Shown here piece after piece: positions 27,901-42,900 of a stretch of 64,000 nucleotides of DNA. Location of the stretch: contig JAVUNC010000005.1 in NCBI GenBank assembly GCA_032173965.1, positions 45,990,501 through 46,054,500 of the forward strand, given 5' to 3'. The number at the start of each line of letters is the position of its first letter. The stretch's first letter is position 1. Position numbers and translations under genes: made by a program. Source of the DNA: Sitta carolinensis (Eukaryota; Chordata; Aves; Passeriformes; Sittidae). The notes below the pieces were generated by a model, which saw only the letters and a list, made by a program, of their open reading frames with translations, ran no database searches and had not been told where the DNA came from.

Positions 27901-30900
27901 ACATCCTGCTTATCTTCTTTACACAACTTTAATAGTGAAAGCAAAATATTGAACTGAGTAACAACCTTATTTAAACCCTGCTTGTTCACACTTCCATGAA
28001 GTAATACAGGGCAATGAAGGTTCTAAGCAAGTGGTCATTGGTCTCTTTCTATTTGGGACTATTCCTGCAAACACTTTCTGGTTAAGGCTTTTCTATAGTT
28101 GAAGAACAGAGCAACTGTGCAGTACAAACATTATTTGCTGCATCTAGTACTTTACCTTTGGTAGAAGTGTATGACCATTTGATCTGAAAATGGCATTCTA
28201 AGCTGATGAATAAGGTGTCTTTGGGGAATGTATAAAATAGTATTATATGAAAGATAAAAGACCACAGTCATATACACAGGCTGAAGTTTTTATATGGAAA
28301 AATGATTTCTAGTTCTTCTTCTAAACCCTGATCCTTTCTTCTCCAACAGAAACTATACCAGTATCCTCCTCCACAGACTGGCAAGCAGCTTTTGGGTTTG
28401 GTTCCTCCAAACAGCAAGAGGACGACTTAGGGTTTGATCCCTTTGACATCACCCGCAAAGCCTTAGCAGACCTGATTGAGAAGGAACTGTCAGTCCAAGA
28501 CCAACCTTCCCTTTCGCCCACATCTCTTCAGAACCCTACCCCACACACTACAACTGCCAAAGGGCCAGGTTCTGGATTCCTGCATCCTGCTGCACCCACA
28601 AATGCCAACTCTCTCAGTAGCACCTTTCCAGTCATGCCACAGAGGTTTCCACAGTTTCAACAGCATCGAGCAGTTTACAACTCCTTCAGTTTTCCAGGCC
28701 AAGCAGCTCGCTATCCTTGGATGGCCTTCCCACGCAATAGCATCATGCACTTGAACCACACAGCAAATCCCACCTCAAATAGTAATTTCTTGGACTTGAC
28801 TCTCCCACCACAACACAGCACAGGTCTGGGAGGGATCCCTATATCAGGTAGGTGAATAGGGACAGTGGTGAATATGACTTAATTCATGCTCTCAGCTTCT
28901 CGGAGTCAGAACACGAAAAAGAAATAGCAACAAGCAGTAGACTGTTAAATTTTGACTGTCATACTATGACATTCTAGTTTATGAATGGAGGGAGGAATAT
29001 TGTTTTAAGTAGGTCCTTTGCATTAAAAAAAACCAAACTGGATATTTAGCCTTGTAAATATTGAGCTTTATAAGGAAGGTGGAGTATTATGTGCCCGCTT
29101 AATTTTGTGCCAAAGCAGATTGGTATTTTGGTTCTTCAGTCTTGCCAGACTTGACTTAAGAATAGGCCCTGGAAGTGCATTGTGACTTTCATGTTGGCAT
29201 GCAGGTGTTGACCAGAGTTCTTAAAGTCGTGAAAAAAATTGTAATGATGGTAATTTGTGCCAGATGTCTTGGCTGGGTTGTTCCCTCTTGCGCATAACCA
29301 AATGGCTGCACAATAGAACATTCAGTGCTTTTCATTTCTGTACTTCAGATGGCCTTAATATTATGCTAATCTTCACTGAATGGATGCTTGCAATGTGTGT
29401 AAGAGGATTCATCCTGATTCTGAGGGTTGCGATGTTGGAGAAATATAAATGTGCAGTCAGGCCAGTTTAGGCTGCCCTGAGTGGATTAATAGGCTCTTGC
29501 ATCAAATATTACAACCAAGGACCTAATTGTAACAATAATTGTCTTGATTAAAAATTTACTTCTGGGGTTTGAAGTCCTTCCATACTTCAATTTAGCTTGT
29601 CCTAAACAGATTCTGTTCTTGTAACAGGGGAAATAATTGTAGTTCTATCTGCAGTTCAAGATTCATCTAAGTCTCTGTTGGCTCTTTGTAGCCTTGAGGT
29701 GGAGAAAACTGCTCCTTGAGATGTTGGCCAGCGTGATTTTCTTTTCATGGGTTTTAGAAGTACTAGCTTTACCATAAGAAAGTGATTGAGGAAAAGTTAG
29801 TATTTCTTGATGCTCTAGTACAAGAAGTAACTTTGGCTGTTACTTTGCTGTACTTTGTCCTCTTTGAAGGCTTGTTGCAGCTATTGCACTGCTCTAGGGT
29901 CTTTAGGCTGATTCAAGTATAAACATGGTCTATACTACAAATGCAAGTACTTAAAAAGTAGTTCTTTATACTGGCAGTGGCAAAGTTTTAAGCCTAAAAT
30001 GACTGGTACTGGTTGCACAAAAAAAAAAAGTTGTTTCTAGCATGGAGTAACGAAGTATGGCATCCACAGCTGCATTGTTGCTCCCTTTCCCCTAAACTGC
30101 ATAGAACTTTCAGAAAAACAACAGGACATCACTTTTTAACACTACCACTCAGTTGTAAAAACTTCTACCTTGAGGGGTCAATAACAAGACTGTCTTGTGG
30201 CCTGGGGGACCAGAAAAATCCTTTAGTGTTGAAAAAGATCTGTTCATAGGTTTGAAGAAGTATTGCATTGTTTTAATTTTAGTTTTCAGTTTGAAAGTGG
30301 TACTTTCTGTGTTTGTAGAAGACTTGTAGATCTTTTTTTCAACTTCTGAAGAGCAGGTTGTGTGGTACTGGTTGATGCACAGCCCAGTCCAGGCCCCATG
30401 TGTTTTAAGGTAGCAGAATTGATATTTAAGTATGTCCTTTTTTTGTATGCAACTGCTACAACCAATTAATCTAAAAATATTTTTGGCAAATACAGCGCTA
30501 AAGTCAAAATAAACATCTATTGTCGTGACCATGGAAAGTTCCTTTGTATTGGTTTTAATCTCTTGTTATGGAAAACATTGTTAGTTGACTGGCTGACAAT
30601 TAGATAGCAGTTGCTGCAGTGCAAACACTTCTCAGCTGATGTACGTCAGCTTTGATATATCTTGAAAAAAGAATAATTTGCCAAGGCTAGATTACTCCTC
30701 TTTCTTTTCTTGCTGCCAGAAATCAGCTGAAGTCTCAGTTCTAGTTTAGTTTGCTGGGTTATGGGTTTGTGTTATTTATATTTATTTTAGTGCTCTAACT
30801 ACTTCAGAAGTACAAATCAGTTGAAAGTCAGGAGATGGGCTCATAGCTCTTTTGTGCTGTCTTAATAGTTTCCAATTTATTGACTTGGTTTTTTTTTAAA

Positions 30901-33900
30901 TCTCCTTCTAGAATACAGGTCTCTCAGTGAATCCATTTTATGTTCTGTTTGAAAAAATAATCCCTATTCTTCATTTGATTTTAATCTATCAGAAGCAAGT
31001 ATTTAATTGCAGAATTTTCTTAGTTTCCTCATGTAATTTACATATGCATCTATCTGGTGGGGTTAGGAAAAGAAAGTGGTGTCCAAGTACAGAGAATTCA
31101 TGTGTATAAGACTTTGTTTACAGTAGTTTGTAACATGCCCTAGCTGACCTGCTGGAAAGGCAGTGCATATGATAATAGCTGTTTAGCAGAATGGAACAGT
31201 TAGTTGTAGTACACCTGAAGCTCCATTTTCTTGGCTCTTTTGTTAGTCTATATTAGGGTGTTTTACTAAATATTACCAACATATCTGGTTCAGATGTAAC
31301 AGGAAAAGAAACCAAGTGCAGGTGAAACTTCTGGTTCTGTCTTGTAGCAGAGACCCTCTGCTGCTGTAAAAGCCACGTGTTTCTTAAGGTCTTTGATCAC
31401 GGTTTTTTACAGGATTGTAAATTCCTAAAGTAGCTAACACTGAACCAGTTAATGGTAAAAAACAAAAGCAGGGTGAGAACAGGTCCATTAATCTATGTCT
31501 GCCTGCTCCATTTAATCAACCCTTTTGAAGTTTTTTATGTCAAAACAAGTAGATCTAATAACTTCTGTATAATCTAGATAACTATCTAATAGCTTCTATA
31601 AATTCATATGTTAGGAGAGTGTTTTCTAGGCTTTCTAAATTCAAGTTGGTTTCACTAAGTGTATTTGCAGTATGGAAGCTTTTATTAAGAAAATTATATC
31701 TTTTAAACTGCTGCTATTTCAGCTTTAGGCATTATTCACATGAATTTGAAATGCTTGTGTGTGAGGTGTTAAATGTAATTTGATGAAACTGCCTTTTGTT
31801 TATTTGAGAATCAGAGTTCTGTATTCATAAGCTCACAGCTTCAGGCAGGGCTGTTCTGTGATCGTGTACCCGATTTAAATGGAGGAACACAGGTACTACC
31901 TACGTTTCTTCCTTTTTTTTTTTTTTATTAAGCTCTCACTTAAGAATAATTTCTATGTGGAATTTGATTGCTTATTCTCAAAGGAAGTAGTATTTATTAA
32001 CTAGTTCTGTGGTTACCAGTGAAATGACACGATTGACTTCATAGATTTATTATCCATGTACTTGAAATGTGTCAAATTCATCAGGCATACATTTGTCCCC
32101 AGCCCATATTTAAATGAACTTTTTGGTTGATCGATTTATTGATTCTCAAAGTAACTTTTTTTTCCTTCCCCCACTGTATTGTTTTTCAAACTGTAGCATA
32201 TGTTTCATGTTGTCATTTTCAGGGACAATTTAAGCTTATTGCTGCTCTCTGGAGTGGGATTGATTAGATGGCTTGCTGTGAAATTTTAAATGTGCAACTG
32301 TGCTTCAGGAGAAAAGTACAGTGACTTCTTCATGGACAGTGTGATTGTTGCTGCAAGCAGTCTTACCCTAGATTGTATGTAATCTATCCTAAGAATACTG
32401 GCCAGCAGCTGTGCTTTGCTCTGCAGATAATGCCAAGGGAAAGATGGATTTACTGACAGTAGTGTGGGTGGTGTTTACCTTTATTTTTATTTTACGATAG
32501 GATAACAGGAAACACTTTGTATTTTGATAGCTAGTACACTATCATCTTTGCTACTCTACTGCCTGGTGGTGTGTTCAAAAATAGTAGGTATAGTATGGGA
32601 TCATAGAATAAGGTAGGATTCAGAGTAAGTGTTTTGAGACAGATGCTTACAAAATGAGATGTATGCATATTAATTTGAATATAAGAAATATATAGTTTTA
32701 TTTCTTGAATTACTGAGTGGTTAGTCATCATTGATTTTGTTACATAGAAGTACAGTAACAAACTCTGAGTTAAAAGTATTAGGAGAAAGTTGAAAATGGT
32801 TAGTCCACTTTCCCCTTCAGTTCTGTGCAAGGTGAAGTACTTGACATTTTGAAACACTGGATATTACTTAATTTATTAATTATATAATTACCCTGAATGT
32901 AAAACTTAATTGTAAGATCTCTGTAGTCCCTAATAATGTAGTCCACAATAATAGTTTGAACTCTTCCAGGACTACTCGTACACAATAATATGTACATATT
33001 TTTCAAAAAAAAAAAAAATCATTGAAACTCCTGAGTCAGAAGGGACCACAAGGATCAAGTCAAATTTCTGACTCTGCACAGAGCAGCCTAAAAATTAAAT
33101 CATGTGTCTTAAAGCGTTGTCCAAATGCTTGTTGAACAGAGGCAATTTATGTTCATACATATATTAAAAATCTGAATAGAAGAAAGAGTCAAGTGGACAC
33201 AGACAGGTATAAAGCATAAAGAATTAAACCCTATTTACGATGGGGAAAAATGTTTTATTCGTTGTCTTTGAAGATGATAGTTGTAAAGTTCATAGAGATA
33301 TTTTAACCATGCAGCTGACTGATACAGAAGCTGTTGTAGGTTTCTTTGAGCTCTTTCTGGTATTTCAAAACATGGGGATTAAGTGTTATAAGTCTGTATA
33401 ATAGAATATAATGAAGAATCAAAATTTCATTCTCTTATGACCCTCTAGTTTTGATGTTGTGGCTTATAACTGTTGAATAGGTGCATCCTTATTGGTGATA
33501 TTATGTATATTTAAAGATGAGACAATAAATGGGTAGACAGCTCTATTAATTTTGGGCATCCCCCAGCAGTGTTTGGGGTAGTGGTGTTGCGTTCCTTATC
33601 CAAACACAGATTAACACATGTGTTTTTATGTCATGGCTGCATTTAGGTTTTTGTGAAACAGTAGCTACTAGCAGAGAGGACAAAGCAATGACAGTTTTAT
33701 TAAGAAGGTCCAACATCTTCCCACTTATTTTAAGTACTGAGTTCTTCCATTTCTGAACAATTTATGGTGTTGCATCTTCTGCTGCTTTAAAGTTTCTGGC
33801 CTCTATGCCCTCAGCCATTGCACTTGTCTTGAACATCAAATCCTTTCTTGCCTAATGCTACCTTTTGGACAAGAGTTTAGTAAAACGGTAGAAGATCCCT

Positions 33901-36900
33901 TTATATTGGCTGTGGTCATATTATTTAAAGACTATTTACAGCACAAAAAAGAATGAGATATCAGAATAAGGGTTAACATGTTTTCCCTTTAATACTAAGG
34001 TTGCTTGTCTGGCTTGCTGTTTTCCCATAACATAATTACATTTCCATTTGAGACACAGGTTTTTTATTTGGTCTCTTGTCTTTTTGTCTCTCTCCCTGGG
34101 TTGTTTCTAAACCTGAAAATAAACAAACATACACATACTCCGTGCCTTCTTTTATACAATCTTGGAAGAAAACAGAGAATTTGTGGCATAGCAGCCTGTG
34201 GTTTCAGGATAAGAATTTGATACGGGATTTGAGGTGTGTTCTGCTACTGTGCCTTTTTAAAAGAGGGTTTGGACCATGTGGTATAGCTGTTGATGTCAGC
34301 ATGCTGTAAAAATTCTCCAAGTGCTGTATAAAAAAGGCATTTAATCCCATGCTCTAGCAACAAGAACGTGACTTAAACAGTGTTGCCTCACATCCCTTTA
34401 TTTGGATGCCACGGTTTAACCTTTTCCTATACTTTTCCTCTTGACCTAACAGTATATGAAAGTTTTAATGCACGTTTTAATGTTGGTTTCCTTACTCTTA
34501 GCAGTAAGAGAAGCATTAGTCAACTAATTTTCTGTCCTAGTCTTTTAAAGAAGACCGTTTGCTCATTTGGTGGTCTTCCTTGATATTTGGCTTTTCAGCA
34601 GCAGCTGGGCAGAAAGCATGGCAGCTGAATGTCATCTTTTCTGTACCCCTTGGTTAGATCTGTGCCTGTTTGAAGTCTTTCTGTGTTTAGGGATAAATAC
34701 TGAAAATAGGCAGTCCGGTGAACATCTTGGCAGATATAACTAATAGTAGTAGGTGCCACATATGGCATTTCCAAAGGCTTGTATCTTTTCCAGAGAGCAG
34801 AGCTGCCGCTCTCAGAAGTGGATGTGTTGCTCTGACAACAGGGTCACTCCCTATTTGAAATTGCATTGAAATTGTAAAATGAAGAGTACCTTCTCTAAAC
34901 AACCCTCAGCTGTTTCCATTATTGCTTCTACTGTTTCTTGTATATCCTAGTTTCCTCAACAAAGATGACTGTTAGTACAGCCTTTGCTGCTGAACATTTT
35001 GTTCTTATGAGTCCTTTTGCTCACAGCATCCCATTTTTTCTATAGCGTTTCTTAGTCCTTCATCCTTCCTCTTCAGGACATGCTTTGTGTCTGTGTGTAT
35101 CCACACCTTGAAATTCATTCTCCTTTTATTTCTCTTCATAACTAAATTTCTGTTGCACCGGTGAAGAAGTGTTCAGCACAATATGGAATTAATCAATTTT
35201 GAAAATAAATTTATGGTTTGCTCATTCCTGTTCCTCTGGAGGAGTTTAGTGGGGTTTTTTAAGCATCCACGTTTAAACTAAATAAAATGGAAGTGGAATT
35301 TCAGATTAATTTCCAAAATATTATATCAGTGTCAAGATTGAAATCTGCTGTGGATATTCCTGTTCTTAGCTCTGGTGTCTTGTCCCTTAACTCCCATACA
35401 CTTCCTACGTTTTCTACAAAGGCCTGACTTCCTTGTTGTAATCTTGTCATGATCCCTGAGAGAACTTCATCCATAGCACCTGTCCTTTAGGTCCTGCTAC
35501 TTCTCCATCTGTTTCAAACTCTCATCTTGCACACCCACCCTTCCTTCCAGTGCCTCTTCAGTGCTAATACTGCAACTGTTTTCTGAATCCTGTTGAATGT
35601 TTTTCCAATGACTATATAGATGATATTGTTTCAAATAAGGCTTGATCTATAAATATCTGTCTTCATCTCTCTAGCTTGGTTTTTAAACCAATTTTTAAAC
35701 ATTTTTTTAAATGTTTGATTGCAAGATTTTTAGGCATGACAGTGAAAGACAGGCATCCTGCTTTTTTGGGTAGCAAGATGCCTATTTTTAAACTTATGAT
35801 TTTGTTTTGGAAGAAGAATATGTATGTGACAAAGGAAAAAGTGGGAAAAATATCCTCTGACTTGGCTGCAATGTATTGGAGGAGTGATTAACTCTGCTGC
35901 ATTTGAAATAAAAATGGGGTTGGCTGAAATAGGTGGCCTGAGTAGCTGACCCAGTCTGCATTCTGGACTGTTAGTCCTGACAGGGGTTTTTTTGTAACTT
36001 TCCAGAAACAGAAACAAGCAGACAGGAGGTTTTTCACATCAGATTTCATGACTTTGTCTGTACTAGTGTCACCACAGGAGCTTCAGCTACACTAAATGTT
36101 GGCTTTTGCCTGGGTTTTAGGGATGAAAGCCTGCTTTTATTGTTAATAGAACCTCTTTAGGACTGATTCACCCGAACTTAGAAAGGTTGTGTCCTTTCAC
36201 AGGTAACTGGTAGGATCTTGGGATGGCCCTGCAGTAGGTTAAGAGGCAGTTCTTCTGTCTTAGTGTGCCTCCTTGCCCCAGAGGGCAGATGCTTAGCCTT
36301 GGGATGCTGTGTTCTCTTAGATGCTTTTCTGAAGTCACTTCAAAATATGCAGTAGGTCGCTGGCATGAATTAAAAGGTGCAACTGTCTTAATTATTTTAA
36401 AAATATGGCATTTTCCTTTTAAAGACTGGAAAGTAAGTGCTCTTGGCACTGCCACCTCAGTGTCTAACAAAAGACTATGCCTTGGCACGGACCTTCGGCT
36501 CTTTCCAAGTGCATTTAACAAAATAACAGTAATGTCTGGTGCATTTCAGCAAAAAAATAAAAATAATTCTAAGACTTTCTGCATAAACTTTTCTTTTAAG
36601 TGCTCCAGCTTAAAAAAACAATTGAGCGAGAAAACAGTCTTTTAAAAAAAATTATTGGGGGAGGAGCATAAATGAATCCTGAAGGAATATAAGCAACTGA
36701 GAGAACAGCTTTGCTAATAGTGTTTCTCCTCCTGGTACTGCCAAATCGTATTTGAGGGGAAAAAATAATTTTTTTTCCTATCCCTTGCCATCTCTTGGTT
36801 TCTTCCACACAGCCTCGTTTGAACTTCATCTTGTCCTCAAAGGAGTTAATTTTTAAAAATCTATCTATTTTAAAAATCGGTTGCTTCTATTAGAAGACAG

Positions 36901-39900
36901 CATCTAGTGATCAAGAATTAATTTCATGTCATGGAAGGTGAAAACTTGGCTTTCTTGCAGTTTATCTAATTTTCCCACAGAATTACTGAAATCATCTACA
37001 AATATATATAAGCCTTAATTGTTTGCAGATGTGGGAAGATTAAAAATGAGTTTTTCATTTTCCAGAGTATGCTTTCTTTGTGGTAATGCTGGTCTTGCAG
37101 TCTGGGGTCAGAGGATTGGTTGATTGGTTGGAATATCCAACCAATATTGGAATATTCCTGGAATCCATAATATCTGTAACAACATAGGCTCTTGAGAATT
37201 GTTACTATAGCTTTCAAGATGTTATTTTATTTTCTTTGCTCTTTCTAGTTATTGCATTGCCCATAGGGCAGATTTCAAATATTTTGGTTTTTTTAATGCG
37301 TGTATCTATCCATGTACCCACAAGTACATTTGTACGTGCAGGCTTTTTGTTTGAAGTCAAAATTTGTTCTATTGACAGACAGGGTAACCTGGTGAGATTG
37401 ATCCCTGATGCATAAAGTGAGAGGAAGCAGTTTAGGTTAAAATTAACATTATTTCTCAGATGAATGAAGTTGCATGCTGTCTGAGTTTTTTAGTCAAACT
37501 GTTCTCTGGGTAGGATTCAAGTATCTATTTCATTTATTTCAGTATCATAAGTCTTTGTGTGCTTAGTTTAGATTTATGGTAATATTAAAGATTATCAGCA
37601 CCAAAGCGTATTTTCTTATGGAGTCAGTAATAAAAAACAGTGGAATTCTCTGGAAACATTTTGTAGGAAGTCAGGCATGTTTTTCAAAGCAACTTGGAGT
37701 CTCAATTTGAAATTTGCTTTTAGATTAAAATTGGGTCGCTGGCTGCTATAATTATGGTTTGGTCTCTTGAGCTGTGGTAAGCATAAGTCAATCACAAGAA
37801 CTCTCTAGAACATTTGATGTAAAACAGCTTTTCTCAAGCCTAATAAAATTCTGACACTGTACATGCAAGCAAATACGAGTCTTCTTACTGTTCCTGTACT
37901 AACGTTGTAGAAGGGATTTCCCCTGAAAATAAATTACATTTTCTGACTCATAGCACTTAGTTACAGAAAGCTTAAAAGTTGTACTGTCAGATCATCATCA
38001 AAAAGGAAGTTCATTTAGAAAATTTTATTTCCCCCTCTTTAAGTGTATACTTTAGAATTAATATATTCTACTTGATAGTTTTGCGAACTGGCAAGTTAAG
38101 TTGCAGTTGGATTTATTTGACATGGAAGAATAGTGTGCTTCTGTTTACATGACTGTCTTTTAAATTGAGTGGAATTACTATAACCATGGAAATCAGTATG
38201 TAATAGAGATAAAAATTGCTTTATTTGCAGTATTTTAAAGCTGAGGGTAGGCTGGTATCTGTTGTCTACCAAAGCCAACTTTGTATGTGTATGTATGTAC
38301 ATAAATTGTATGTATGTATGCGTCTTTTGTTTCTGCAGCTCTTAGAGCTCATGACTGTAAGACTTTCATTTGAAATTCACAGTGTGAAATGGCACTTAGG
38401 AAACTGGGGTTTGTGAATTTTTGATTTGTTTCCCATCTATAGACGATGTTAGTGAAGCTCTTAAAGGTTCACTGCAAACAGCTTTGCTTTCTAGCACTCC
38501 TGTCACTTGATGTCTCCCTAATATGATGAACTGGCTAGTTGTATTCCTGATGGGCAGCACTTTTGTTTAAATGTGAACAGTTTACATCTTCTCTAATCCA
38601 CCAGTAACGTTCTTAGACCTCTGTGAATGTATGAAACTTCATTGTTTGCTTTAAGTATTGTAGGATTACTAGGAGTCATAGATATAGAGAGTCAGTGATG
38701 CTGAGAGAGAAATTCTTCAGGTCGTAGAAGTTTAAATGAGATTTTATTCATGGTTAACAATGAGCAAACAGGCTTATTACTCATACTAAGGTGAAACAGG
38801 TATAGTTATAACTGTTTTGTTGATGTTTAAGTATACAACCTTTGGATGAAAAGCTTTTGAGTTTATGTAATGTGGTGGTCAAAATTTCTTTTTTCAAAGA
38901 GAAATGGTTTTCAGAACAGAAATACCATAGTGGAAATTGTGCAAAAGTACTGCTAATGTTCAGTGGAACTGTGTTCTGGCTTGGCTGTTAATCCCCTTCA
39001 TGGCCTCTCCCCAAATACATGCTGCTTTGTGTGATTTGAAGAAATAACATTAAGGCATTGCAGGTAGGGAATAAGGTAAAACTACGTGACTGTCTGGTGT
39101 AGGATGTGGTAATGGGCAATGATGTTATTTAGAAATTCATTAAATGACTAGTTTTATGCAAATTTATGTTTAGGCTTCTCAGATGTATTCTTTTTCTTAA
39201 GTTAACTTCAAATGTGTTTTTTTAGATTGGATGGACAAATTACGTTTGTGATGAAGCTTTTTTTTTCTTTCCTTTTCTCATTTGAAGACAGCGGTTGTTT
39301 TTGCAAATTTTACATACAAGTGCCTTTATTTCACATTGACATACCACCTCAGACACAGAAAGATTTCAGTGGTAGAACTGTGGGATCTGTTCACCCCTGT
39401 AACTACAAATTTCCACTAGACCTGACTGAAATGTGAACTGTACTTGAGGGAAGACCACAGTTCAGGGTGTGTGTTTGAGAATGTTTTTCATGTGAATAGT
39501 GGTGCTTTCAGTGATATTTCACCAGGTTATTCTCTCTTTTGGGAGACAAAGCTAGGGCCTGAGGGGAGGAATGTCATATTTATCTTGTTATATAAAGTGC
39601 TTTCTTTGCAGTCATCCAAGTTCCACCTTGTTTTCTTTCCCACTATCGGTGGGCATGCTGCTTTAAGCCTTTAAGATTGGTCTATGGAAGGAGACAGCAT
39701 TTTCACTCCTTAAGAGAGAGAAACAGTGTTGTATTGGTTCTCATACCCCTAGATTGTAATGTCCAACTGAGAAGTCTGCTAATAGTCAGAAAATTATTCC
39801 TTCCAACCAGTTAACTTTGGAAGTAGGAAAAGGTAATAGGCAAATGCCCTTTTTAATAGCTCTGTATTAACCAAGAGCTCGCTTTTTCTCATTTTTAACT

Positions 39901-42900
39901 ATGGTCCTAGCTTCATCATGAGGCATGGACTTACTCAACAGGAAGAACAAACTAGCTGAGAGATAAGTAATGATTTCTGAAGAAATTACTTTCCTTCAGT
40001 TGCTAGAAGTAACTTTTGTCTCTGGGATGGATTTGCATTTTCACTTACGTTGTTTAAAACTTGTCAGATATGTTGTGCTCAGTTTTTTAGTGTCAGGGAA
40101 CAGTGTTTTTGTCCTAGCTTCCCTTGCAGCCTCACAAACACACCTGTTTGGGAAAGACAATAAATTTTTTGTAATTCTCTATATTTTGACACTTTTATAC
40201 CTAGGAGCACTAGATGTTATTAAACCAACTTTCTTATAGCTATCAAACAACACCGTTTTTTGTAGATACTGAATCCTTTTAGGCCTTTCATCTCTTGACT
40301 TTTGTGAATCCAAGGAGATTTTATTCAGACAGTTGAGGTAAAGAGCAGTTTTTTATTTCTTGTTTTGTGTTAGAGGGTACACAGCAGTGGTGCTCTGTGG
40401 CTGCCTCAGACAGCAGTGTCTCCTCACCAGCAAGTGCCAGCCTTTCGCATTCCATGGGAGTCTTGTATCTAAACACTTGCTGCCTTTCTTGACCCTTATG
40501 TGTCCTGTATTGTCTTTTTAAATGGAGAATAACATGACAAAAACATACATTTTTTTCTTAGCCTTAGGAGGCTTAATGCCCTATGACTTTAGTTTTCCTG
40601 TCCTGTTCCTTATAACATCCTGCAGACTTCTGGTCTTCCTCAATGCCATGTTGCAGGTAGTTTACTACATGTTAATTTTCTTACACAAGAGTTTTGGGGG
40701 TTAGTAGTCAGTGACTGCAACCCTTGCAGATCCCTAGCTCACAGGTACTGAGATGAGTATGTTCACTCATGCACAGACCCAGTAAGCATTTTTCTGGGCT
40801 TTTTGTGTTGCAGTAGAAGTGAATGATTAAACAGAGCTGTTTGCACAAGCTTTTTGAAGCAGCAGTGAGGAAAAAAGTGGAAACTAATGGTGTACAATGC
40901 AGAATGTGTTGCAGTTATTTCTGTGATTGTGAGCTGGCTACTTTTGTTCCAAAAAATTAATTTAGAACTTGTCTCAAATGGGCTTGTGGATGTTTGAGGA
41001 GGTTATGAACAAATATCTCTTGAGGACATTTTCTATTAATACTTTCTAAAATTTTGATTTATTATTTTTAATCTCAGGATTGTAGTTTTTGATGAAAAAT
41101 GTATGGCTCCGAATTCTTTAAAAGCATTTGTTTTGTGCATTAATATTGCAAATGAAAAAGGAGCTTTGAGAGGACAGGATTTCAAGAAGTAGTTTTTTTG
41201 TTCGGTTTTGGGGCTTTTTTTCACCCCTCTAGTTACAAAAAGGTAATTGCTCGAGACACCACTTTTTTCTGAACATTCAGCTTTAAAAATACCTGCCAGG
41301 GCAAGATTCGATAGCAATTGAGACTGCTTTCTTTTCTCTCCAGCATAAGGTTGTGAGTTGGTGATACACTGTAATTTTCCATGAAGACTTAAATCTCTCT
41401 GTTGTTGATGAAGTAGCAGTATTGTGAAAGTATCTCTTTATAACAAGTCTGATTGAGACCAAGGTCCTTTCTTCAGTCAGGATAGGCAGAGATGTTTTAA
41501 AAAAACAGGTTGTACTCTAGATATTTGTCAAAAAGACAACCGTGTGCCAGCATACTGCCTAACACTTCTTTTCCAAATATAACTGACCGAAAGCTAATAA
41601 AGTATGACTTCCTGTATTGGATGATAAATACTGGAATGCTCATGTCTGGTTTGTCCTGCTTTGAGATACTTAAAGCAAGAGATGGATCACAGAACCGGAT
41701 AGTCTGTTCTAGATAGCATGGTGTCACTTTTGTGTTGAGGGATCATTTGCTGTAATGCTGATAGCCACATTATCCTGTTGTCCTTTATCAATATATCTTG
41801 AAATGTTCAGGCAAGTAGTTGAGGCTTGACTGCTTTGGTGTCCAGCTGGTTTGCTTCTTACCAAAATTTTGAGGATATTGTTGTGTCGGGAATTATTCTG
41901 AAAGGTCTTTAAAGAATTTTCACTACTGTTCTTCAACTGCAAGAGGAAATTCCACTCCCTCCAACTTCATTACCATTTCCATCGGAAGAACATCTATAGG
42001 GCAGTGAATGAGCAAGCTATAACAAAACAAAAGACATCTGTGATTTTCCTCAGCCTCCCTGGTTCCTCATGTTCCGTTTCTATTGCAAAGCCCTACCTAG
42101 CCTTTCTTCATTTTGATATACGTTAAACAAAACAACCCTTTTGAGCCTGCTGCCGATCAATAAAGCAGCCAAATTGCAGCAGAGGTATTCTCATCAAGTA
42201 CCTGGTAGATTTTACCCTGTTAGTAATAGAGGGAGAGCCACTGTGTCCTTAATCATTCGAGTTTCTGAATCAAAATGGGGAAATAGATATTGGGGAAGGA
42301 GTTATATCTTTCTCCCATTCCCTTACACTTTGTTTAAACCCTGCCAGCCCCTCTGAGTAATTCATCAGTCATGGAAACATTGACCCTAGTTTTTGGACAG
42401 GGAAAGTATTAAATGCTTAGCTTAAAAAGTAAAAGCAAAAATCCCATACCCCACCAAAGAAGGACATCTGTTTCTAACTTCAGCTTTTTATTTTTTTATC
42501 TTTCATTTTTTTTTTTGTTGGTAAATCTCCCAGACAACAGCAGTTCTGTAGAGAGTTTAAATATGAAGGAATGGCAGGACGGGCTAAGGGCACTTCTACC
42601 GAACATTAACATCAACTTTGGTGGACTGCCCAATGCTTCCTCCCCCTCCAACGCCAACCACAGTGTACCAACGTCCAACACTGCCACCACCGACAGCCTG
42701 AATTGGGACAGCCCTGGCAGCTGGATGGACCCCGCAATCATCACAGGTAACCGTTTCTCACTCCTTCAGCTCCACTGGCAAACCATCAAATGGGTATTTG
42801 GCACAAACTGATTTACATCTGGAAAAAAAAAGAAAAAACAAGTCAGTATGCGGTGGTCTCTTCCAGCTTCCATCCATGAAACCTCAAGGGTCCAGGAACT

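Larger units (their letters stand above)
28848..42533 (+). other. CNOT4: CNOT4 intron 10, 13.7 kb
   Basis: The largest intron: AT-rich, with one antisense CR1 fragment (33018-33145) and a GTAT microsatellite (38283-38320). I looked for the short alternative terminal exon used by a mammalian 570-575-residue isoform and did not recognise one here. Open frames such as 30149-30532 and 36168-36645 show no family and overlap in both strands. Confidence 0.75.

Noticed and set aside
36168..36645. Overlapping frames of 117 and 126 codons on opposite strands
   Set aside because: No domain or similarity recognised; mutual shadows in intron 10.
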